Shown here piece by piece: positions 15,615 to 24,824 of a stretch of 49,181 nucleotides of DNA (the stretch's first letter is position 1; every line of letters starts with the position of its first letter). Made by a program: the position numbers and the translations under genes. Under the pieces are notes generated by a model that saw only the letters and a program-made list of their open reading frames with translations, was not told where the DNA came from and made no database searches. This DNA is from an uncultured Oscillospiraceae bacterium (GTDB taxonomy: Bacteria > Bacillota > Clostridia > Oscillospirales > Oscillospiraceae), in contig CAKTOF010000019.1 of assembly GCA_934589675.1 (NCBI GenBank), forward strand, positions 1 to 49,181, written 5' to 3'.

Positions 15615-15633
15615 TTGCGCCTGGTATCCGGAA

Positions 15634-16515
15634 TTACTCCGCGGAAATGTACTTGGAAACGATGGAGTCGATCGTGCCGTCGGCCTTGAGCTCGGCGAGC
15701 GCGCCGTTGACGGCGTCGAGCAGCGCGGTGTTGCCCTTGCCGATGCCGATGGCGTAGTCCTCGGTGACATACTCGGTGTCGAGGATCTGAAGGCCGGCGT
15801 TGTTCGCGACGAACTCAGAAGCCGGAGCCGAGTCGATGACGACGCAGTCGACCTGCCCGTTGAGCAGGGCCTGCACGGCCGTGATGCCGTTGTCGTAGGC
15901 AACGACATGATCGTCGCCGTAGTCGTCGGAGCAGTAGATGTAGCCGGTCGTGCCGCGCTGGGTGCCGATCATCTGGTCTCCGAGGTTGTCGATGGTGACG
16001 TCGGAGCCCTCCTTGACGATGACGACCTGCACGCCGGTGGAGTACGAGTCGGAGAAGTCCATGACGGCCTTGCGGTCGTCCGTGACGGTGACGCCGGCCA
16101 TGACGATGTCGCTCTTGCCGTTCTGGACGGCGAGCAGCGCCGCGTCGAAGTCCATGTCGTCGACCTGGAGCTCGAGGCCGAGCTTGGCGGCGATGGCGCC
16201 GGCGATCTCGATGTCGATGCCCTCGAAGCCGCCGTCGTCCGTCGTCATCTCATACGGCGGGAAGGCCGCGTTCGTGCTCATGGTGAGCTTGCCGGCGTTG
16301 ACGGTCGTGAGGCCGGCGTCGCCGGTCTCGGCGGGCTCGGCCGTCTCGCCGCCCTCAGCGGGCTCGGCGTCCGGGGTGTCCGTGGTGGTGTCGGCGGTGC
16401 CGGCCGTATCGGCCGCGCCCGTGTCGGTGGTCTTATCCTCGTCCTTGGACGAAGAGCAGGCGCACAGCGCAAAAACCAGCGCCAGCGCCAGCAGCAGTGC
16501 GAGTACCTTTTTCAT
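15634..16515 (-). CDS. Amino-acid ABC transporter substrate-binding lipoprotein
   Basis: Encodes 293 residues with start ATG 9 nt after GGAGG. Signal MKKVLALLLALALVFALCAC gives a lipidated cysteine at residue 20, followed by an acidic Thr/Ala/Asp-rich linker (to about residue 62) that tethers the binding domain to the membrane. The family 3 solute-binding signature is seen in LTMSTNAAFPPYEM, FEGIDIEIAGAIA and SDIVMAGVTVTDDRK. It likely binds a polar amino acid. First gene of a binding protein-permease-ATPase operon with its own promoter. Confidence 0.93.
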   Translation of the reverse strand: MKKVLALLLALALVFALCACSSSKDEDKTTDTGAADTAGTADTTTDTPDAEPAEGGETAEPAETGDAGLTTVNAGKLTMSTNAAFPPYEMTTDDGGFEGIDIEIAGAIAAKLGLELQVDDMDFDAALLAVQNGKSDIVMAGVTVTDDRKAVMDFSDSYSTGVQVVIVKEGSDVTIDNLGDQMIGTQRGTTGYIYCSDDYGDDHVVAYDNGITAVQALLNGQVDCVVIDSAPASEFVANNAGLQILDTEYVTEDYAIGIGKGNTALLDAVNGALAELKADGTIDSIVSKYISAE

Positions 16516-16572
16516 TGTAAATGCCTCCAAAAAAATAACATTGGCCGCAATGCGGCCCGTTTACTGACTGAT

Positions 16573-16601
16573 ACGTTAGCACCCTGCCCCGGCTTTGTCA
16601 A
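16573..16601 (-). promoter_or_regulatory. Promoter of the amino-acid ABC operon
   Basis: Minus strand: -35 TTGACA (16596-16601), 17-bp spacer, -10 TAACGT (16573-16578). Confidence 0.7.
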
Positions 16602-16727
16602 CGGTTATGCGTCACTTTCGGATATTTCCTCTAATCTGCCCGGAAAACGCGGTTGGTTCTTGGCAACTTTGTCATAAATATTCGCGATCGTCCTGAATAA
16701 ATGAATATTATCGCGCGCAATTCCCAC

Positions 16728-16756
16728 TTGGAAAACCGGTCGGAATTTGTTATACT
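16728..16756 (+). promoter_or_regulatory. Promoter of the YgiQ-type gene
   Basis: -35 TTGGAA (16728-16733), 17-bp spacer, -10 TATACT (16751-16756), about 38 bp before the start codon. Confidence 0.7.
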
Positions 16757-16793
16757 ATATCAATATTGCAAAGCTTGACGGAGGTGCTTGTGC

Positions 16794-18740
16794 ATGGACG
16801 GCTTTCTGCCCATCTGCCGGGCGGATATGGAAGCGCGCGGCTGGGAGCAGTGCGACTTTGTCTATCTGACCGGCGACGCGTATGTCGATCACCCGTCGTT
16901 CGGCCACGCCATCATTTCGCGCGTGCTCGAAGCGGCGGGCTACAAGGTCGGCATCCTGCCGCAGCCGGACTGGAAGGATCCGAAATCCGTGACGGCGCTC
17001 GGCCGCCCGCGGCTCGGCTTTCTGGTCATGGGCGGCAACATGGACTCGATGGTCAACCACTACTCCGTCTCGAAAAAGCGCCGCAAGATGGACGCCTACA
17101 CGCCCGGCGGCGTCATGGGCAAGCGGCCGGACTACTGCTCGATCGTCTACTGCAACCTCATCCGGCGCACCTACCGCGACGTGCCCATCATCGTCGGCGG
17201 CATCGAGGCCAGCCTGCGCCGTCTTGCGCACTACGACTACTGGTCGGACAAGTTGCGCCGGTCGCTGCTGCTCGACGCGCAGGCCGACCTTCTCATCTAC
17301 GGCATGGGCGAGCGCGCCATCGTCGAGGTGGCGGACGCGCTCAATTCCGGCCTCGACGTGCACGACATCACGTTCATCGACGGCACGGTCTACCGCACGC
17401 GCGAGCCGGACGAGGCGGCGGAGTCCATCGTCCTGCCGTCGTATGCCGATCTTCAGAATGACCGCATCGACTACGCCCGCAGCTTCTACACGCAGTACTG
17501 CAACACCGACCCCTTCACGGCCAGGCGGCTCATCGAGCCGTATGGCGAGCATGAGTTCGTCGTCCAGAACCCGCCGCAAAAGCCGCTTTCGCAGCAGGAG
17601 ATGGACCGCGTGTACGCCCTGCCGTACATGCGCACATACCACCCGAGCTACGAGGCGCTCGGCGGCGTGCCGGCCATTTCGGAGATCAAGTTCTCGCTCA
17701 TCTCCAACCGCGGCTGCTTCGGCGGGTGCAGCTTCTGCGCGCTGACGTTCCATCAGGGGCGCATCGTGCAGACGCGCTCGCATGCGTCCATCCTCGCCGA
17801 GGCGCGCCAGATGGTCTGGGACCCGGATTTTAAGGGCTACATCCACGACGTCGGCGGCCCGACGGCCAACTTCCGCCACCCCGCGTGCGAAAAGCAGCTC
17901 ACCAAGGGCGTGTGCATGAACCGGCAGTGCCTGTTCCCCACGCCGTGCAAAAATATGACGGTCGACCATACGGACTACCTCGCGCTGCTGCGCGAGCTGC
18001 GCCATCTGCCGAACGTGAAGAAGGTGTTCGTGCGCAGCGGCATCCGCTTTGACTACCTGCTCGCCGACCCGGACGATACGTTTTTCCGCGAGCTGGTCGA
18101 GTACCACGTCTCCGGCCAGCTCAAGGTCGCGCCCGAGCACATCGCCGACCCCGTCCTCGCCATGATGGGCAAGCCGAAAAACGCCGTGTTCGAGCGGTTC
18201 GTGAAAAAATACGAGAAGATCAACGAGCAGTGCGGCAAAAAGCAGTTCCTCGTGCCGTATCTCATGTCCTCGCACCCCGGCTCGACGCTCAAGGAGGCCA
18301 TCGCGCTGGCCGAATACCTGCGCGACACCGGCCACAGCCCCGAGCAGGTGCAGGATTTCTACCCGACGCCGAGCACGATCTCGACCGTCATGTACTACAC
18401 CGGCGTCGACCCGCGGACCATGAAGCCTGTCTACGTGCCGACCAACCCGCACGAGAAGGCCATGCAGCGCGCGCTCATCCAGTACCGCAACCCGAAAAAC
18501 TACGACCTCGTCCACGAGGCGCTCGTCAAGGCCGGGCGGACGGATCTCATCGGCTTCGACAAAAAATGTCTCATCCGCCCGCGCAGCGCCCGCCCCGGCG
18601 CGCGCCCGCCCGCAAAGCCCGGCAAGCCGGCCGGAAAACCGGAGGCAAAGGCCGCGCCGCAGCCGGCCGCGCGGTCGAAGCCGAAAAAACGCGGCGAGGG
18701 CTGGGCCAAGCCAAAGCCGAAGCCCGGCAAAAAGCGCTGA
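16794..18740 (+). CDS. YgiQ family radical SAM protein
   Basis: Encodes 648 residues. The ATG 9 nt after GGAGG is preferred over a TTG two codons earlier. The N-terminal domain (MDGFLPICRADMEARGWEQCDF... and RPRLGFLVMGGNMDSMVNHY) is the conserved YgiQ N-terminal region; the radical SAM cluster motif C-x3-C-x2-C (NRGCFGGCSFCAL) is near residues 306-314. The C-terminal 60 residues are rich in Pro, Lys and Ala, probably disordered and possibly nucleic-acid binding. The family is widespread in anaerobes and its reaction is not established. Confidence 0.93.
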   Translation: MDGFLPICRADMEARGWEQCDFVYLTGDAYVDHPSFGHAIISRVLEAAGYKVGILPQPDWKDPKSVTALGRPRLGFLVMGGNMDSMVNHYSVSKKRRKMDAYTPGGVMGKRPDYCSIVYCNLIRRTYRDVPIIVGGIEASLRRLAHYDYWSDKLRRSLLLDAQADLLIYGMGERAIVEVADALNSGLDVHDITFIDGTVYRTREPDEAAESIVLPSYADLQNDRIDYARSFYTQYCNTDPFTARRLIEPYGEHEFVVQNPPQKPLSQQEMDRVYALPYMRTYHPSYEALGGVPAISEIKFSLISNRGCFGGCSFCALTFHQGRIVQTRSHASILAEARQMVWDPDFKGYIHDVGGPTANFRHPACEKQLTKGVCMNRQCLFPTPCKNMTVDHTDYLALLRELRHLPNVKKVFVRSGIRFDYLLADPDDTFFRELVEYHVSGQLKVAPEHIADPVLAMMGKPKNAVFERFVKKYEKINEQCGKKQFLVPYLMSSHPGSTLKEAIALAEYLRDTGHSPEQVQDFYPTPSTISTVMYYTGVDPRTMKPVYVPTNPHEKAMQRALIQYRNPKNYDLVHEALVKAGRTDLIGFDKKCLIRPRSARPGARPPAKPGKPAGKPEAKAAPQPAARSKPKKRGEGWAKPKPKPGKKR

Positions 18741-18761
18741 TTTTTGTTTGGAGAGGGAACC

Positions 18762-19976
18762 ATGGAAGTCAAAACCGATCTCAAAAAAGCCGTCCGGCTG
18801 TTCACGCTCGTCATCGTCTTAACGAGCGCGGCCGGCGCGCTGTCAAGCTCCATTTATTCGAGCTACTTCAAGGAAGTCTACCACATCACGAGCGTCCAGC
18901 GCGGCTTTCTCGAGCTGCCGCGCGAGCTGCCGGGCGTACTGTGCATGGTCGTCGTGTCGGCGCTCACGGCGTTTTTCTCCGACGTGACCATCGGCCTGTT
19001 CGCGCAGGTGCTCTGCTGCGTCGGCCTTGTCGTCATGGGCGCGCTCTCGCCCGGCTACGGGACGATGATGGTCTTTCTGTTCATCCACTCGCTCGGCTCG
19101 CATCTGTTCATGCCCATCAACGATGCCATCTCGCTCTCGCTCGGCCGCGAGGGGCAGACGGGCACCGTCGCGGGGAAGATCAAAAGCCGCGGCACCATGG
19201 CCGCCATGGTCACGAGCGCGCTCGTGCTCATCGGCTTCCGCGTGAAGGTTTTCAGCTTCCAGACGCCGGTCATCGTGCCGTTCCTCATCGCCGCCGCGCT
19301 GTTTGCCGCCGCAGCCGCCGCCATGGCGCGCCTTAGAATGTGCGGCCTGCCGCAGCCGCCGCGGGCTAGGCAGCGCATCATCATCCGAAAGCGCTACGCG
19401 CCGTACTATCTCGTCACGCTGGCCTTCGGCTGCCAGAAGCGCATCCGGCTCGTGTACGGCCCGTGGCTCATCGTCGAGCTGCTCGGCCGCGGCGCGGACG
19501 CGCTGTCGCTGCTCGCCATCGCGAGCGGCCTTGCCGCGTCGCTGTTCGTCCCGCATCTTGGAAAAATGCTCGACCGGCGCGGCGTGAAGAAAACGCTCGT
19601 GTTTGAGGGCGTCTACATCGCATCTGCGTTCTGCGCGCTCGGCGTGATGGCGTGGGCGTTCTCGTCCGGCCGCATCGCGGGCGGCGGCGCGTGGCTCATT
19701 GTGACGTACATCATCTACATCGCCGCCGACCTCATGCAGCAGTTTAACATGGCGCACTCTTTCCTGATGCGCAAGATCGCCCTCGACCCGTCCGAGGTCA
19801 CGCAGTGTCTGTCCGTCGGGCTGTCGTTTGACCATGTGCTCGCCGTCGCGGCGTCGTACCTGTTCGGCCTTGTGTGGGCCGCGTGGGGGCCGCAGTGGGT
19901 GTTCTTCCTCGCCGCGGCGTGCTCGGTGCTGCTGTTTGCCGCCGCGCTTCTCCTGCGCCCGGCGCGGGCGGAATAA
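18762..19976 (+). CDS. MFS transporter
   Basis: Encodes 404 residues; ATG behind GGAGAGGG, 21 bp after the YgiQ stop, so probably the same transcript. About twelve hydrophobic segments in two halves separated by a basic loop (residues about 190-210, RARQRIIIRKRY), as in major facilitator proteins. The substrate is unknown; the protein has no close match to a characterised drug exporter that I can recognise. Confidence 0.85.
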   Translation: MEVKTDLKKAVRLFTLVIVLTSAAGALSSSIYSSYFKEVYHITSVQRGFLELPRELPGVLCMVVVSALTAFFSDVTIGLFAQVLCCVGLVVMGALSPGYGTMMVFLFIHSLGSHLFMPINDAISLSLGREGQTGTVAGKIKSRGTMAAMVTSALVLIGFRVKVFSFQTPVIVPFLIAAALFAAAAAAMARLRMCGLPQPPRARQRIIIRKRYAPYYLVTLAFGCQKRIRLVYGPWLIVELLGRGADALSLLAIASGLAASLFVPHLGKMLDRRGVKKTLVFEGVYIASAFCALGVMAWAFSSGRIAGGGAWLIVTYIIYIAADLMQQFNMAHSFLMRKIALDPSEVTQCLSVGLSFDHVLAVAASYLFGLVWAAWGPQWVFFLAAACSVLLFAAALLLRPARAE

Positions 19977-19985
19977 GCGCGTTCA

Positions 19986-20018
19986 TCCCCGGCCCTCCGG
20001 CCGGGGAGCTTTTTTTTT
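19986..20018 (+). terminator. Terminator of YgiQ-MFS unit
   Basis: TCCCCGGCC / GGCCGGGGA with a 4-nt loop, then GC and nine T. Confidence 0.95.
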
Positions 20019-20042
20019 GCCCGCGCGCCGCCCGCAGCGCGC

Positions 20043-20076
20043 AAAACGCCCCCGGCGCCTGTGCGCCGGGGGCGTT
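20043..20076 (-). terminator. Terminator of the glycosidase gene
   Basis: A perfect 14-bp stem AACGCCCCCGGCGC / GCGCCGGGGGCGTT, followed on the minus strand by TTTTGC; 13 bp after the stop. Confidence 0.85.
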
Positions 20077-20088
20077 GCAGCCTGGGGC

Positions 20089-22596
20089 TTACGTCAGATA
20101 ATACAGCATTTTTGCCACCTGCGCGCGCGTGACGGTGCCGCGCGGGTTCAGCTTGCCGCCGGAGCCGGAGATGACGCCGCGGGTGACCATCTGGGCGATG
20201 TAGCTGCGGGCGTAGGCGCTGACGGCGTCGGCGTCGGAGAACGCGGTCAGCGGATCCTCGGCGTAGCCGGGCTTCTGCGAGCGGCCGAGGATGGCCATGG
20301 CCTCCTGCCGGGTGATGGTGTCGCGCGGCTTGGCATAGAGCGCCCCGTCCACGTTCGTGCCGTTGAGGTAGCCGAGGGCATACGCTGCGCGCAGCGCGGG
20401 CAGGGCGTAGCCGGACACGGCGCCGAGGTCGGCAAACGGCAGCAAGACGCTGTCATACTCGCTCGTGTCCACGCCGAGGTAGCGGATGAGCGAGGTGATG
20501 AACGCCTGGCGCGTCATGGGCGCGCCCGGATTGTAGATGAGCTGGCCGTCGTCGCCCGCCGCGCCCTGCAAAACGCCGCGGTTGTAGAGATAGTTCACGT
20601 ACTTGCTCGCCCAGTTGCCCGTAAGGTCGGAAAAGACGTTGCCTGCCTCATAGCCGGTCTCGACACTCGCGCCGGCGCGGTTGCCGAGCTTGTCGGCGGC
20701 CGTGAGCTTGACGATCGTAACGCCGTCTGCGATCGTCGCCGTGAGCGTCTGGCCGTCCCAGTCGTAGGAGATGGGCGCATCGTCCGCCGTGAGCTGGATT
20801 TCGCCGATGCCGCTTAAGTCGTCCGTGATGAGCGCCGTGAGCAGCCCGTCCGTCAGACGGACGGAGATGAGCGGCGGCGTGCGGTCGAGATCGGTCAGCG
20901 TGACGGAGACGGTCGCCTTTGCCTCGCCGCACGAGGCGGTGACGGTGCCGCTCGTCGCGCCCCCGCCGCCGGCGGTGAAGCGGCCTTCCTCGTCGACCGT
21001 GCCGATGTCGCCGGAGACGGTCCAGGTGAAGCTGCGGTCGGAGCAGTAGACCGGGAAGCCCGACCATACGGCCGCGGCCGTCAGGTCGACCGTCTTGCCG
21101 TAGCCGACGGAGATCGTCTTGCCCGTGACGTCCGAGGCGCCATTTTTGATGGAGATGGACGCGGGCGAGGCGATGACGCTGACCTGCGCCGTGCCGGAGG
21201 CGGCGCCGCTTCCGGCCGTGACGCTTACAGCGCCCGTCGCGCCCGCGGTGTAGACGCCCTCTTCCGTGATGGAGCCGCTCGAGGCGGCGTATTCGATGCT
21301 GCCCGGGACGGCCGTCGTGCGGTAGTCCGCGTCCGTGGCGCGCACGGCGTAGCGGATGACCGCGTTCGGCAGCGCGACGGCCTGTGCCGGGTACAGGTGC
21401 AGCAGCGCCGTCTCGCCCGCGGGCTCAGTGGGCATGGTAAAGACGATGAAGTTCGCGCACGCGCGCTGCTGGCCGCCGGAGGGCTTGTTGACCGTCGTGA
21501 GCGCGTCGTAGCCCGGATAGCGCAGCGCGGCCGTCGTCGAGCCGCCGCCGTCTAAGTTGACGGCCGTCACGCAGCCGAGCTCGATCATGCGCGCGGCAAG
21601 CTCGGACAGCGTCAGGCCGAGGCTGTAGCTCGATTGCAGCCCGTCGACCGTGTAGACGACGAGCGAGCCGTCTGACTTCAGGCCGACGGCCGTGCGGCTC
21701 GTGCGCTTTGCCGCGCTGTCGAGCGTGAAGCGCGTGCGCGCCGCGCCGCCCTCCACGAGCACGTCGCCGCCGCCGCAGGCGTAGACGACGTCGGCCCACT
21801 GCGCATCGCACGCCGTCGTGATCGTGACCGTGTCGCCCGCGCTCAGGCTCTTTAGCTGCGCGAGCGTGCTCGCGTACGGCGTGTCGGCGGCCATGGAGAT
21901 CGTGAAGCAGCCCTCGGGGATCTCCGCGGAGTAGACCTCGCCGGCGTAGAGCACCTCCGCCTCCACCGCGCCGGAGAGCGTCAGGCCGGCCTCCGCCGGG
22001 CGGACGATGACGTTGTAGCTCTTCACGGCGCTTTTTGTGTAGAGGTCATAGTCGCGCGAGTAGACGATCATGCCGTTTTGCGCCGTGAGCGCCTTATTAT
22101 AATGTACAGTGAACGAATTGCCGCCGATGGCGAGCTTGACCTTCAGCCCCGGCTGGCCGAGGACGGCCGTACCGTCGGCGCGGAAGCCCACGGACTGCGT
22201 GTCGCCCGACGAGCGGAGATACCCGTCCGTCACGACGAGGCCGTAGGGGATGCCGTTTGCCATGTCGAAAAAGCTGCCGTTGACGGCCGCGACGACCGTC
22301 CGGCCGGTCTCGGCCAGCTGCGGCGCGAGCGTGTCGAGCGTGCTGCGGCCGTAGAGCGTCGTGCCGTAGTAGACCATGGGCGTGACGGCGGAGTTTGGCT
22401 CGTATGTATAATAGTGCTCGGTCTGGCGGCCGTTTGCGGCGGACGACCAGTACGTCGTCGCGCCGTAGCGCGTGCCGCCCGCCGCGGCGAGCGTCTCCTG
22501 CCGCAGCACGGCTCCGAGCGTCAGCGCGCCCGCGCTCTGCGCGAGCAGCAGCACGCTCAGGAAAAGCGCCGTCAGGCGCAAAAGCTTCCGTTTCAT
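20089..22596 (-). CDS. Secreted phosphodiester glycosidase (NAGPA-like) with Ig-like and S-layer homology domains
   Basis: Encodes 835 residues with start ATG behind GGAGG. A signal peptide covers about residues 1-29 (MKRKLLRLTALFLSVLLLAQ...). Residues about 60-390 are a phosphodiester glycosidase domain, with AAVNGSFFDMANGIPYG and the hallmark CVTAVNLDGGGSTT. This domain is named for the enzyme that removes N-acetylglucosamine from a phosphodiester ('uncovering enzyme'). Residues about 390-640 form Ig/Big-like and Ig-like modules. The last 190 residues hold three S-layer homology repeats (FSDLTGNWASKYVNYLYNRG, FADLGAVSGYALPALRAAYA, FSDADAVSAYARSYIAQMV) that anchor the protein to cell-wall polymers. 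It may trim glycosyl-phosphodiester polymers at the surface. Confidence 0.88.
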   Translation of the reverse strand: MKRKLLRLTALFLSVLLLAQSAGALTLGAVLRQETLAAAGGTRYGATTYWSSAANGRQTEHYYTYEPNSAVTPMVYYGTTLYGRSTLDTLAPQLAETGRTVVAAVNGSFFDMANGIPYGLVVTDGYLRSSGDTQSVGFRADGTAVLGQPGLKVKLAIGGNSFTVHYNKALTAQNGMIVYSRDYDLYTKSAVKSYNVIVRPAEAGLTLSGAVEAEVLYAGEVYSAEIPEGCFTISMAADTPYASTLAQLKSLSAGDTVTITTACDAQWADVVYACGGGDVLVEGGAARTRFTLDSAAKRTSRTAVGLKSDGSLVVYTVDGLQSSYSLGLTLSELAARMIELGCVTAVNLDGGGSTTAALRYPGYDALTTVNKPSGGQQRACANFIVFTMPTEPAGETALLHLYPAQAVALPNAVIRYAVRATDADYRTTAVPGSIEYAASSGSITEEGVYTAGATGAVSVTAGSGAASGTAQVSVIASPASISIKNGASDVTGKTISVGYGKTVDLTAAAVWSGFPVYCSDRSFTWTVSGDIGTVDEEGRFTAGGGGATSGTVTASCGEAKATVSVTLTDLDRTPPLISVRLTDGLLTALITDDLSGIGEIQLTADDAPISYDWDGQTLTATIADGVTIVKLTAADKLGNRAGASVETGYEAGNVFSDLTGNWASKYVNYLYNRGVLQGAAGDDGQLIYNPGAPMTRQAFITSLIRYLGVDTSEYDSVLLPFADLGAVSGYALPALRAAYALGYLNGTNVDGALYAKPRDTITRQEAMAILGRSQKPGYAEDPLTAFSDADAVSAYARSYIAQMVTRGVISGSGGKLNPRGTVTRAQVAKMLYYLT

Positions 22597-22690
22597 TGCG
22601 ATCGCCTCCAATGCGTCTGGGATTTATGCATTATGTTAACACACTTCCGCGAAAAAGAAAAGGGGAAACGGGCTTTTGGAACAAAACAAA

Positions 22691-22716
22691 CCTGTCAAGA
22701 TTTTTTGCTTGACAGG
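22691..22716. promoter_or_regulatory. Inverted repeat over the ylxM -35 element
   Basis: CCTGTCAAG (22691-22699) and CTTGACAGG (22708-22716) are perfect 9-bp arms around ATTTTTTG. The right arm contains the -35 hexamer TTGACA. Confidence 0.4.
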
Positions 22717-22737
22717 CGGGGAAAAATCCGCTAGAAT
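22709..22737 (+). promoter_or_regulatory. Promoter of the ylxM-ffh operon
   Basis: -35 TTGACA (22709-22714), 17-bp spacer, -10 TAGAAT (22732-22737). Confidence 0.85.
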
Positions 22738-22782
22738 AACAAGGCTGTCAAGGCGTATGCCTTCACACCGGAGGTGGGACGA

Positions 22783-23115
22783 TTGAAAAACGACGCGGTG
22801 TCCATGTCGCTGCTGTACGACTATTACGGCGGCCTGCTCACGCAGAAGCAGCAGTCGTTTTTCGACCTGTACTACAATCAGGACTACAGCCTGACGGAGA
22901 TCGCGGAGCTTTCCGGCATCTCGCGGCAGGGCGTTCACGACGCCATCGCCCGCGCGGAGCGGCAGCTGCGCGAATTTGAGGAAAAAACCGGCGCCGTCGC
23001 CCGCGCCCGGCAGGTCGATCACGCCGTTGCCGTGATCCGCGCCGAGGCCGAGCGCCTGCCGCCGTCGGACCAGCGCGCGGCCATTCTGGCCGCTGCCGAT
23101 TCTCTGAAGGAGTAA
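22783..23115 (+). CDS. ylxM: YlxM/p13-like DNA-binding protein (UPF0122)
   Basis: Encodes 110 residues. The start is TTG at 22783, 8 nt after GGAGG; an earlier in-frame GTG falls inside that site. A sigma-70 region 4-like helix-turn-helix is clear (YSLTEIAELSGISRQGVHDAIARAE). The family is almost always next to ffh, as here with a 3-bp gap, and is linked to SRP function, though its role is not settled. First gene of the operon. Confidence 0.92.
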   Translation: MKNDAVSMSLLYDYYGGLLTQKQQSFFDLYYNQDYSLTEIAELSGISRQGVHDAIARAERQLREFEEKTGAVARARQVDHAVAVIRAEAERLPPSDQRAAILAAADSLKE

Positions 23116-23118
23116 GCT

Positions 23119-24504
23119 ATGGCATTTGAAGGCCTGACCGAAAAACTCTCCAACGCGTTCAAAAAGCTCCGCGGCAAGGGCCGCCTGACGGAGGCCGACG
23201 TCAAGGAGGCCATGCGCGAGGTGCGCATGGCGCTGCTCGAGGCCGACGTCAGCTACAAGGTCGTCAAGGACTTTGTCAAGGACGTCACGGCCCGCTGCGT
23301 CGGCGCGGATGTGCTCGAGGCGCTCTCGCCCGCGCAGCAGATCATCAAGATCGTCAACGAAGAGCTCACGCGCCTGATGGGCAGCGAGAACGCCAAGCTC
23401 AACCTCGCGCCGAAGCCGCCCACGGTCGTCATGCTCGTCGGCCTTCAGGGCGCCGGCAAGACGACCAACGGCGCAAAGCTCGCCGGTCTTTTCAAAAAGC
23501 AGGGCAAAAGCCCGCTGCTCGCCGCGTGCGACATCTACCGCCCCGCGGCGATCCGTCAGCTTGAGGTCGTCGGCGAAAAGCTCGGCATCCCCGTGTTCCA
23601 GATGGGGCAGACGAACCCGGTCGACATCGCAAAGGCCGCCGTCGAATATGCCGGCAAGCACGGCAACGACATGGTCTTTCTCGACACGGCCGGCCGATTG
23701 CATGTCGACGAGGCGCTCATGGACGAGCTGAAGAACATCAAATCCGCCGTGAAGCCGAACGAGATATTGCTCGTCGTCGACGCCATGACCGGTCAGGACG
23801 CCGTGAACGCCGCGCAGACGTTCAACGAGTGGCTCGACATCGACGGCGTCATGCTCACAAAGCTCGACGGCGACGCCAGAGGCGGCGCGGCGCTCTCCGT
23901 CCGCGCCGTGACGGGCAAGCCCATCAAGTTCTGCGGCACGGGCGAGAAGCTCGACCAGATCGAGCCGTTCTACCCCGACCGCATGGCCAGCCGCATCCTC
24001 GGCATGGGCGACATGCTCACGCTCATCGAAAAGGCCGAGCAGGCCTACGACGAGAAAAAGGCCAAGGAGCTCGAGGCGCGCCTGCGCTCAAACAAATTCA
24101 CGCTTCAGGATTACTACGACCAGATGGTCCAGCTCAAGAGCATGGGCTCGCTCGAGGACGTGCTCGGCATGATGCCCGGCATGGGAAGCCTCAAAAACGT
24201 CCAGATCGACGAGAAGGCCATGGCCCGCACCGAGGCCATCATATTGTCCATGACGCCCTATGAGCGCGAGAACCCCGGCGTTCTGAACCACTCGCGCAAG
24301 CAGCGCATCTCCGCCGGCGCGGGCGTGAAGGTCGAGCAGATCAACCAGCTGCTCCGCCAGTTTGACATGATGCAGTCGCTCATGAAGCAGATGAACGCCG
24401 CCGGCAAGAAGAAAAAGAAGCTCAAGGGGCTCGGGAACCTCGGCAATCTCGGCGGCCTCGGCGGCGCGTCCGGGCGCGGCGGGTTCAACATCCCCGGCTT
24501 TTAA
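23119..24504 (+). CDS. ffh: Signal recognition particle protein Ffh (SRP54)
   Basis: Encodes 461 residues, normal length. GTPase that with SRP RNA targets nascent membrane and secreted proteins to the translocon. N domain (residues 1-95), G domain with GLQGAGKTT (G1, about residue 110), DIYRPAAIRQLE, DTAGRLH and TKLDGDARGG; M domain from about residue 300 with repeated Met (MMPGMGS, MMQSLMKQMN) that binds signal peptides and RNA. The C-terminus is Lys/Gly-rich. Follows ylxM by three bases. Confidence 0.97.
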   Translation: MAFEGLTEKLSNAFKKLRGKGRLTEADVKEAMREVRMALLEADVSYKVVKDFVKDVTARCVGADVLEALSPAQQIIKIVNEELTRLMGSENAKLNLAPKPPTVVMLVGLQGAGKTTNGAKLAGLFKKQGKSPLLAACDIYRPAAIRQLEVVGEKLGIPVFQMGQTNPVDIAKAAVEYAGKHGNDMVFLDTAGRLHVDEALMDELKNIKSAVKPNEILLVVDAMTGQDAVNAAQTFNEWLDIDGVMLTKLDGDARGGAALSVRAVTGKPIKFCGTGEKLDQIEPFYPDRMASRILGMGDMLTLIEKAEQAYDEKKAKELEARLRSNKFTLQDYYDQMVQLKSMGSLEDVLGMMPGMGSLKNVQIDEKAMARTEAIILSMTPYERENPGVLNHSRKQRISAGAGVKVEQINQLLRQFDMMQSLMKQMNAAGKKKKKLKGLGNLGNLGGLGGASGRGGFNIPGF

Positions 24505-24572
24505 GTCAGTCGTAATCAGCTTTTCCGCTTTACGAATAGAAACCCACTCAAGATTTTTTGGAGGTGATACCC

Positions 24573-24812
24573 ATGGTGAAAATCAGACTGCGCAGAATGG
24601 GTGCAAAGAAGGCTCCCTTCTACAGAGTTGTCGTTGCGGACTCCCGCAGCCCGCGTGACGGCCGCTGCATCGAGGAGATCGGCACGTTCGATCCGCTGAC
24701 CGATCCGGCGACCATCAACGTCGACGTCGAGCGCGCCCAGTACTGGGTCAAAAACGGCGCCCAGCCGACCGACACCGTCAGAGAGCTGCTGAAAAAGGCT
24801 GGCGCTCTGTAA
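24573..24812 (+). CDS. rpsP: 30S ribosomal protein S16
   Basis: Encodes 79 residues with ATG 8 nt after GGAGG. MVKIRLRRMGAKKAPFYRVVVADSRSPRDG is the invariant S16 N-terminus. It binds 16S rRNA and helps assemble the small subunit. Followed 12 bp later by khpA. Confidence 0.98.
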   Translation: MVKIRLRRMGAKKAPFYRVVVADSRSPRDGRCIEEIGTFDPLTDPATINVDVERAQYWVKNGAQPTDTVRELLKKAGAL

Positions 24813-24824
24813 GGAGAGCCGCAA

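Noticed and set aside
14806..16677. 623-codon open frame on the plus strand
   Set aside because: Antisense to the amino-acid ABC permease and binding protein; low-complexity shadow.
16755..18515. 586-codon open frame on the minus strand
   Set aside because: Antisense to the YgiQ-type gene, which has clear motifs and a promoter.
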